Source: Garcia nutans (lineage: Eukaryota; Streptophyta; Magnoliopsida; Malpighiales; Euphorbiaceae). Taken from it: 64,000 bases of DNA. The DNA lies in assembly GCA_947685225.1 (NCBI GenBank), contig CANTUV010000037.1, positions 32,817,001 to 32,881,000 of the forward strand, given 5' to 3'. Below the pieces are notes generated by a model. That model was not told the origin of the DNA. It saw only the letters and a program-made list of their open reading frames with translations, and did not search any database. Position numbers and translations under genes: made by a program. Below, in pieces: positions 56,660 to 64,000 of the stretch (position 1 is the first letter of the stretch; every line of letters begins with the position of its first letter).

Positions 56660-59156
56660 TGTAACACCCCTGTACCTTATACAAGTACTATACATATACC
56701 GGGTATACATACAGTACGTATATAAAGTATAAGAATGTCACTTTTTGTTACAAATTAAAAACCTTTAATTGAGTTCAAACATTATTCCATTAGTATAAAG
56801 AACATTTATAAAATCATTATACTTTTAATGATCTTATATATATATAATAATCATTTCTTTATCAAAACTTCATTTATACGTATGAATACATTTTTATCAG
56901 AAATACAGCATAATTAACTTATACATGTATGCATTACCTTCTAGTTGGTCTCGAAATACTCTTACCCTTCTCTTGGCGTAACGAAAGACTTCAGATCTAC
57001 CATCTACTCACCTGCGCGATTACACATCCTCGCTAAGCCCGAGAGCTTAGTAGTACAAATATATAATATAAACATGCATTACAGAAATAATAACATATAA
57101 TGATATATCAATACAAATATTACATATCATACTTCAAAACATTTCATGTCCTTATTTTATTCAATTAATTCATTATTCACAATTCACCAATCATGAATCA
57201 CATTTCCAACAAAGGCAACCATAAATTTCATTACTCATGTATTTCATCATTTGTATATCACATTGAAAACAAAGACAGACTCGGGCCCAAAAGACACTAA
57301 TATGTTATTCAAAGTTCAGAGTTACTACTTTGGTCCATAATCATAATCATCAAGCCCGTAGGCGATACATATATATATCTCTATCCATGGATAGCGTAAC
57401 AGACCCAGTCTCTTGGACCATCAACTCGGCTAAACTCGAGGAGATCCTCAACCCGGCTAGACTGTTACTTGTAACAGACCCAGTCTCTTGGATCATCAAC
57501 CTGGATAAACCAAGGAGATCCTCAACCCGGCTAGACTGTTACTTTAATTCACATTTCACATTTATCAAGTAACAGACCCAGTCTCTTGGACCTCAACCTG
57601 GATAAACCAAGGAGATCCTCAACCCGGCTAGACTGTTACTTTAATTCATAGGCATGCCGCCAAATTCAGAACTCTGAAAATTGAATCAACATATTAGACA
57701 CAAAATCGTTCATTTATAACTTTATACATTTCTTTCTCAATTCATTTCATTCTCATCATCATAGCCAACAATCATGGCTTCACATTTCATAATCATAATA
57801 GGCAACCTTGCCTCAATCATCTCATTAGCATCATCATAGCCAACAACCATGGCTCCACATCTCATCAAGAGAGTATATTTCATTAATTACATTAAACATT
57901 ATCATTTAGGCAAACAAGCCCCACTTATTTCATTTGAATAATCATAACTAATCACAATGGTTTTACATCTATTCATACATCAATTCACATTAAAACAACT
58001 TAACAATAGAATATACATAATATATTTTGGATTCACCAATAAAATATTTATCATTACAAATTGCATTGCACATACCTTTTTGAACGGTCATCATATCTTT
58101 CACACTATGCAAATCATAACGTTAGTCAAATTGTATTAACAATATAGTAAATTACTTACCATATTTATAACTAAATGTGTTAAGTCTCACAATCATGTAA
58201 AAGAATGCATTCATGTAAGTTTGTACTTACCTCTAGAGAACTCACACCAAATCTAAATTCCTCTTTCCAAGAATCCTCCAACACTTGGATTATGGCAACA
58301 AAATCTCTTCAAAACCTAATCCAAAGATAATTATTCATATAAGAAAATAAGAATGATAACTAACTAGGGCAAACTCAACACATGACACTCTCACCAACAC
58401 GGGCGTGTCCCTGATCGTGCCCTAAACCAACAATACAGAAGCTTTGACACTCTCAGTAACACGGGCGTGTCACTGGACGTGTCACTCATTCTGCCTTACA
58501 GAAACATTGACACGCCCAACAACACGGGCGTGTTCATGGCCGTGTCAATTACTTTTTTCTCACAGTAGCTATAACACGCTCAGTAACATGGCCGTGTTAA
58601 TGGTCGTGTCACAAACGTCCAACTCAGTACCGATTACACGCCCAACCACACGGCCGTGTCACTGGCCGTGTCAGGCAAAAATCATGAATTTCGAACTCTC
58701 ATCCATGAAAACACAAACACTTCAAAACTCATACTTCATCACCCTTAATCAACATCTTGGTTATATTCATCAATTACCTATCAATTTAACACTTATATAA
58801 CTTCAATATATCATAATAATAAGCATTATATACATCACCATGAATCAACTACTCAAATTCCCAATTCATAATACTAAACCCTTACTCAACAATTCAACAA
58901 TTCATCATCATCCTCACAATTAACCATATTATCATCATCTAAATACCAATTCCACACACACATATATATATATATACTTCAATCTTTCATTAACATCATC
59001 ATCATCATCATCATCATCATATCAAATATAAACTCAATCAATATAAATCCATACAAGGAAATGAATACTTACTTGGATATTATGCCAAATCTTCAATAAC
59101 CATCTTCAATTCTCTCAAAATCCCTTTGGATTTGATGTGTATATAGATGAAATCAC

Positions 59157-59203
<47 letters not shown>

Positions 59204-59368
59204 GTGCAAGAAGAAGAAGAAGAAAAAGAAGAGGAAGAAGATTCTTTCTTCTCTTTCTCATACTTATCATATATATATATAAATATTAAAAATAAAATAT
59301 AATTAAATACTTTCTAAAATATTTTCCACTACCACTTTCATCCTTTGACTTCCTTTCTTCTTTTTCTT

Positions 59369-59399
<31 letters not shown>

Positions 59400-59710
59400 A
59401 ACTTACTTTTCTTACACCACTTTATACGTTATGCATATGTGATGTATATGTTGGTATATGTATATCTCTTATATATTGCTTTTATATTTTCCCATATATT
59501 TTTCCAAATACCATATATACATATCATCCTTCATATACATATATCTCTTATAATATTTTCCTTACATATTTTACCCACGTATCTTCTCACAACTACTACT
59601 CTAATGTATACCAAAATTGGGGTATTAAATTATTTCATTAAACATACACATTAAATCCATATACAACCATAATTATTCCAAACTTTTAGGGTGTACTTTG
59701 GGATATTACA
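56660..59710 (-). mobile_element. Solo LTR 2, Tekay-type (3051 bp), in exon 5 of antisense gene 1
   Basis: Minus-strand TGTAATATCCCAAAGTAC to GGGGTGTTACA. Target duplication TATCT at 56655-56659 and 59711-59715. Contains a region with repeated CCAGTCTCTTGGACC and CAACCCGGCTAGACTG (57398-57640), a CG-rich cassette (58386-58675), donor-like sites (revcomp 58225-58230, 59067-59072), a (CT)n tract (59157-59203), (ATT)n (59369-59396) and a twin stem-loop (57013-57050) whose second stem is degenerate. Confidence 0.93.
58386..58675. repeat. CG-rich cassette of solo LTR 2
   Basis: Five units of about 55-65 bp with ACACGGGCGTGTC or CACGGCCGTGTCACTGGCCGTG. The core palindrome resembles that in the unrelated Athila element D. 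Confidence 0.85.
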
Positions 59711-61249
59711 TATCTGGCGGGCTAGAATGAGCAAAAGAAGGGGCAATAAAAGAAGGTCCAGCCTCATGATCAAATGAACTACTAGCCTGTAACAATCATT
59801 AAAGAATAAAAAAAAAAGAAGCAGTGGTAAAGGAAGAATGGTAAAAGTTTTACCTGAGAAGTACTAGCCCCGAGATGTGGAACAAACTCTCCTACATCTC
59901 CGTGATGTTCCTCTTCATCTCTACCCTCATTTCCTTCGGGAATCTCCCACACACCAACAAGAGATACATCAAAGTTCAAGAGCCTTCTTTGAATAAAATG
60001 GGCATTAGATGCACTCGGCGGATAGAGAAATCCTTCAATACCATAACCATACTGAGCCAGCCACCAGGCATCCTCCGGCATCGACATAATATTTAAAGTG
60101 TATTCCTGGCAAGGCATCAGAATCCTCCGCTGCTCTGGACCTAGGAACCACTCATAAACTCTCTCAGCAAAGAAACCAGCCACTAGACACTGGGCCGGCG
60201 ATGACTCGGTGAGAATGTTGGAAAGATAGCGCAGCCCTCATGAAAGGAGACCAATTTGTCCGCTCTTGGTTCCACCAGGCCAAATTCACATGCAAAATAA
60301 CATAAGGTAAGTAAACTTTCACAAAATTTAAAGTATACTAATGTTGTTTTACTTGATCCCAGGTTAAGCGGCTTAACATAAAGTGGTGAGTATGCACATG
60401 GCGAGAACCGGGAACTTCCACACGATCGGACAACCAGAAATTTAATCTCGGATACCCAATCTTATCTCGGGAAATATCGGGTACCCTCACGAGGCTGTGT
60501 TCATATGCCCATACCTACAACAACAATAAAGATCACATTCATGCAAGAAAAGTGTGGAAATGAGATTGGTGAAAGAAAAATACCTCGACAACCGCCATCA
60601 AGCCAACAAAAGACTTCTTATTTTGGAAAAGTTTATCAAGACCATGGTAAAGACACGCAAGACCAGCTTCACCCTAGCCAGAAGATGGTACCATTCTGAA
60701 GTAAGAAAGGGCATTCAACACTGATAAGTGGATGGAGGATTCAGTGCTGCCTAAGATGGTCGACCCAAGCAAATATAACAAAAATTCTCGAGCATATTGT
60801 TGAGCCATGTCTCTGTGAACCTGTCCTTCGTAGTTCATCCAATAGCTATGAATCAATTCAATTTTTATCTTAAAAGGCCCTTTATATGATGGTTCCATAC
60901 CAATTAATTCCTGAATTTCTATAAATATTAAAATATCATTGGTCAGTGGAACCGGAACACCAACATATCGAAGGCCGGTTATAGCAGTAAAATTGATCGG
61001 ACCAATTGTCATCTCTCCAATAGGCAAGTGAAAAGCGTGGGTTGTGTCCAACCATCGTTCTGCAAGCACCTGGACTACGCTCCGGTCTATCTGATATTCC
61101 TCAGATGGCAATTGTTAGATGAACTGCTCAAAGCCTCAATCTCGGATAATCTGCCTTACCCGAGAAGGCACTACATCGTACCATTGTCGGGCTTTGTAAA
61201 TCCACCCTCCAGCCCGAACAACGCAACGATCATGTTAACACGGAGCCAG

Positions 61250-61553
61250 GTAAGTTAATACAAGGTAAGTACATATTATCCTATCTTCTTAAATTAATTT
61301 ATTTCTCCTAAATTTTCTAAAAAATAATAATATAAAAACATAACTAGAAAATAAAGACAAGCATAAAGAATAAAGAATAAATAAATAATAATAAACAAAG
61401 AAATAATAATAAAAAAAAGGAAAAATAACAGAAAGATGAGAAAAGGAAAAAATATATATAAAAAAGAAAAAAAGAAGAAAGAAAGAAAAAATAACAGGAA
61501 AAACAAAAAAATAAAAGAATAATAATAAAATAAAAAAGGGAAAAAATAATTAC
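61250..61553 (-). other. Probable first intron of antisense gene 1, very A-rich on the + strand
   Basis: Donor GT at 61553-61552 after exon 1. The acceptor is not clear. 61290-61550 is a long pyrimidine/T-rich run on the gene strand. Frames inside it are low complexity. Confidence 0.5.
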
Positions 61554-61778
61554 CGCGCTCTTTTGGTTGGAACTGCGATGAAGAAGCATCCCGGTTAGTA
61601 TATCTATATTTCCATCTTCATGATGCCGAATAAACTCTAATAGCTCAGCATTAGAATAAGTTCCTAACCTTAAAAAATGTATATTTTTTTTTGAAAACTA
61701 TGCGCTAAATTTGAAAGAATTTGAGATAATTATAGAATTTGAGAAACTTTACTGTAAATCAAATGAAGGATTTGTGGG

Positions 61779-61786
61779 TTTATATA
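61779..61786 (-). promoter_or_regulatory. TATA box of antisense gene 1
   Basis: TATATAAA on the minus strand in CTCTATATAAACCCAC, about 100 bp before the first coding exon at 61682. Confidence 0.6.
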
Positions 61787-61834
61787 GAGAAACGGCAAGG
61801 AAAAAAATAAAATTCAAAAGTAAGTTTTACTGTT

Positions 61835-62030
61835 CATGAATAGTAAACTTTACTATTTATAAATAGTCCATTTTACTATTTATAAATAGTAAATTACTAT
61901 TTGTGAATAGTAAATTACTATTTTCAATAGTAAATACTATTTACTATTTTAGAATAGTAATTTACTATTTGTGAACAGTAAATAGTGCATGAACAGTGAC
62001 TACACGGTAAATAAATAGTAAATTCAATTA
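61835..62030. repeat. ACTATT/AATAGT palindrome array upstream of antisense gene 1
   Basis: About ten occurrences of TACTATT and its complement AATAGTA, often as palindromes such as TTTACTATTTATAAATAGTA. They lie 50-250 bp upstream of the TATA box and do not belong to the minisatellite. Candidate binding-site cluster or hairpin array. Confidence 0.75.
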
Positions 62031-62143
62031 TTCAGTTTAATCATTCAAATGCTTGCATGTGTATAAATATTTTTACAGGAAGGGGGCAAAAAGAAGACAT
62101 GTGCATAAAAATTAGCCAAACTTTTTGAAATCAAAAAATTATT

Positions 62144-63060
62144 AGCTCGAGTCCAGAACTCAAATTTTCCTTAGGTCCAGAACCTAGAATCTCTTCTAAG
62201 TCCAGAACTTTGCTAGAGTCCAGAACCCAAATTACCCGTAGGTTCAGAACCTAGAATCTCTTTTAAGTCTAGAACTTAGCTCGGGTTCAGAACCCAAATT
62301 TTCCTTAGGTCCAGAACCTAGAATCTCTTCTAATTCTATAACTTAGCTTGGGTCCAGAACCCAAATTTTCCTTAGGTCCAAAACCTAGAATCTCTTCTAA
62401 GTCCAGAACTTAGCTCGGGTCCAGAACGCGAATTATCCTTAGGTCCATAACCTAGAATCTTTTCTAAGTCGAGAACTTAGCTCGGGTCCAGAACCCAAAT
62501 TACCCTTAGGTCCAGAACCTAGAATCTCTTATAAGCCTAGAACTTAGCTCGGGTCCAGAACCCAAATTTTCCTTAGGTCCAGAACCTAGAATCTCTTCTA
62601 AGTCCAGAACTTAGGTCGGGTCCAGAACTCAAATTACCCTTAGGTCCAAAACCTAGAATCTCTTCTAAGTCCAGAACTTAGCTCGAGTCCAGAACCCAAA
62701 TTTTCCTTAGGTCCATAACCTAGAATCTCTTTTAAGTCCAGAACTTAGCTTGGGTCCAGAACCCAAATTTTTCTTAGGTCTAGAACCTAGAATCTCTTCT
62801 AAATCTAGAACTTAGCTCGGGGCCAGAACCCAAATTACCCTTAGGTCCAAAACCTAGAATCTCTTCTAAGTCCAGAAATTAGCTCGGATCCAGAACCCAA
62901 ATTATCCTTAGGTCCAGAACCTAAAATCTTTTCTAAGTCCAAAACTTAGCTCGGGTCTAGAACCCAAATTACCCTTAGGTCCAAAACCTAAAATTACACT
63001 TAGGTCCAGAACCTAAAATTATCCTTAAGTCCAAAACTTGAACCGGGTCCAGAACCCAAA
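62144..63060 (+). repeat. Element B minisatellite before the 3' LTR
   Basis: About 13-14 copies of a roughly 67-bp unit built from three sub-units with GTCCAGAAC: GGGTCCAGAACCCAAATT, TTAGGTCCAGAACCTAGAAT and AAGTCCAGAACTTAGCTC. Copies differ by single bases and the last ones are shortened. Confidence 0.92.
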
Positions 63061-63127
63061 ACCTAAGCCATCTCAAAAATTAAGTCATATTGCTTTTCAC
63101 TCTCTTTTACTAAAGTCTTAGATCATT

Positions 63128-63143
63128 CAAGCAGGCGGCAAAC
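63128..63143 (+). other. Element B polypurine tract
   Basis: CAAGCAGGCGGCAAAC next to the 3' LTR, homologous to F's tract with a G-to-C type difference in the purine run. Confidence 0.8.
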
Positions 63144-64000
63144 TGTAGACCCTTAATTTTTGACCTAGTCCGGTCCAATATATTTTAATTAGTCCAGAAT
63201 AATTTTTGTGTTGTCCAATATATTTTAATTAGTCCAAAATAATTTTTATTATCTTAATTAAAAAATTTTCACTTTAGTATCTAATTTTTATTAATAAAAA
63301 ATAAAAAATAAACAAATAAAAAAAATCAGCGACCGAAAAGAGCTACGGCGAAATGGCCCGCAGGCCAATTCTCGCCCAGGTTTTTTGCCAGTGCAATTTT
63401 TCCGCAGCAGTTTTTTTTGCCAGCGAAATTTTTTCGACGAAATTTTTTTTTAAACCTAATACAATTAGGTTTCGATTTCCTTTTCTTAATTAATGTTATA
63501 TTCCATGAATAACTAAACTTAACCATAAAAATCGTCTATAAATAAGATCAAAAGCAACACAAAAAGAGGAAAAATTGGATGGAAAATTGAAAATGAAAAT
63601 TTTGGAGGAGAAATTGAGACCGAAATTGAGGAGGAAAACCTTGAATCATTTGGACTTTTTTTTAAAGAGAAAACAAGCAATTCAATCCATCAAAGGCAGC
63701 AAAGCTTGTCTTTATTCTTGTTCATCCAAGAAATAATTTTTGGTGGAACCAACGAACGGAGGTTTGAATCTCTAATTTCTTTTTATTTTCTTACAGTAGC
63801 TTTGTTTCTTTGATTCTTAAGATTATACATGCAAAACCTTGATTTATAAACACATAGCAACATTGATCTTCGTTTCAATAACATAAACACTTTTCTATTT
63901 CTAAATACCTTTAAAACCCTAATTCGTTTCTTTTGTTTTCCAAAAAATCTTAAAATAATTTTCTGTTTCTTCTAAACTCTAAGAACCCTAAATTTATTTC
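63144..64000 (+). repeat. Element B 3' LTR, first 857 bp
   Basis: TGTAGACCCTTAATTTTTGACC start, closely matching the 5' LTR from 31679 but with a shorter CG-rich cassette (63328-63430). Continues past the window end. Confidence 0.9.

Larger units (their letters stand above)
56207..61682 (-). pseudogene. Antisense gene 1 of B: plant mobile domain (PMD)-like protein with introns
   Basis: Minus-strand gene reconstructed by position only: exon 1 61682-61554 (43 codons; expected start codon reads ATA), exon 2 about 61245-60584, exon 3 60514-60353, exon 4 60289-59854, exon 5 59786-59711 plus 56654-56617, exon 6 56530-56207. Introns 60515-60583, 60290-60352, 59787-59853 and 56531-56616 are 63-86 bp; three have GT-AG ends, the second has AT where AG is expected. 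Exon 2 contains 'LAERWLDTTHAFHLPIGEMT', a PMD hallmark. Exon 6 begins with a coiled-coil-like stretch ('DQNKKLQEELAASLQQ'). Breaks: stops at 61138-61136, 61117-61115, 60676-60674 and two in exon 6, a frameshift near 60200, and a solo LTR in exon 5. PMD proteins occur in host silencing factors and in transposable elements. Confidence 0.72.
31679..64000 (+). mobile_element. Element B: autonomous-type Tat-clade Ty3/gypsy element with two antisense genes (3' end outside window)
   Basis: 5' LTR 31679-34105, tRNA-Arg-type primer site, gag-pro-pol on the + strand, a second RNase H before integrase (a Tat-clade mark), antisense genes downstream of pol, a minisatellite, a polypurine tract and the start of the 3' LTR at 63144. 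The two LTR starts agree closely (TGTAGACCCTTAATTTTTGACC). It inserted into A; the left flank is GAACC (31674-31678), and the right duplication must lie outside the window. Three later insertions interrupt it: solo LTR 1, F and solo LTR 2. Excluding them, at least 16.7 kb of B is in the window. All gag-pol frames are broken. Confidence 0.9.

Noticed and set aside
61294..61589. Phe/Leu-rich membrane-like frames on the minus strand
   Set aside because: Translation of the A-rich first intron of antisense gene 1; only the last codons before 61554 belong to an exon.
55189..63143. Independent host gene island between two retrotransposons
   Set aside because: The interval is bounded by B's own pol side and by B's minisatellite, polypurine tract and 3' LTR, so the genes are part of the element.

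Overview
The window is nuclear DNA of a flowering plant, probably intergenic heterochromatin. It is AT-rich and consists entirely of LTR retrotransposons of three Ty3/gypsy clades: Tat/Ogre-like, Athila and Tekay/Del chromovirus. I found no rRNA or tRNA gene, CRISPR array or free-standing host gene. The species cannot be read from the sequence. Every gag-pol copy is broken by stops and frameshifts, so these are fossils.

The whole window is one nest. Element A (Tat clade, gag only, + strand) is the oldest layer: it covers 1-2331 and 29174-31678 and must resume beyond the right edge. Element C (Tekay, 2332-29173, target duplication GGCCC) sits in A's gag. Element D (Athila, 3843-21549) sits in C's 5' LTR. 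Element E (7040-12383, duplication AAAAA), which is almost only two 2.5-kb LTRs, sits in D's gag. On the right, element B (Tat clade, autonomous type) starts at 31679 in A's 3' spacer and runs past 64000. B contains two minus-strand solo Tekay LTRs (41282-43916, duplication GGGTG; 56660-59710, duplication TATCT) and a complete minus-strand gag-only element F (45223-55183, duplication GTAAT), a relative of A.

B has a 5' LTR, a tRNA-Arg-type primer site, gag, protease, reverse transcriptase, a degenerate RNase H, a second RNase H and integrase on the + strand. Downstream of pol it carries two genes on the opposite strand. One resembles DUF7745 plant proteins (55809-44510, split by F). The other resembles the plant mobile domain (PMD) family (61682-56207, split by a solo LTR). 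Both have their own TATA box. The PMD-like gene shows four short introns, and the coding frame runs on through the two best-preserved junctions. This antisense gene pair is the most interesting content of the window.

Shared non-coding architecture also stands out: a covarying twin stem-loop in the Tekay LTRs and in E, GT-AAGT donor-like sites at matching places in Tekay LTRs, CG-rich palindromic cassettes in most LTR families, and different minisatellites just upstream of the 3' LTR in the Tat elements B and F.
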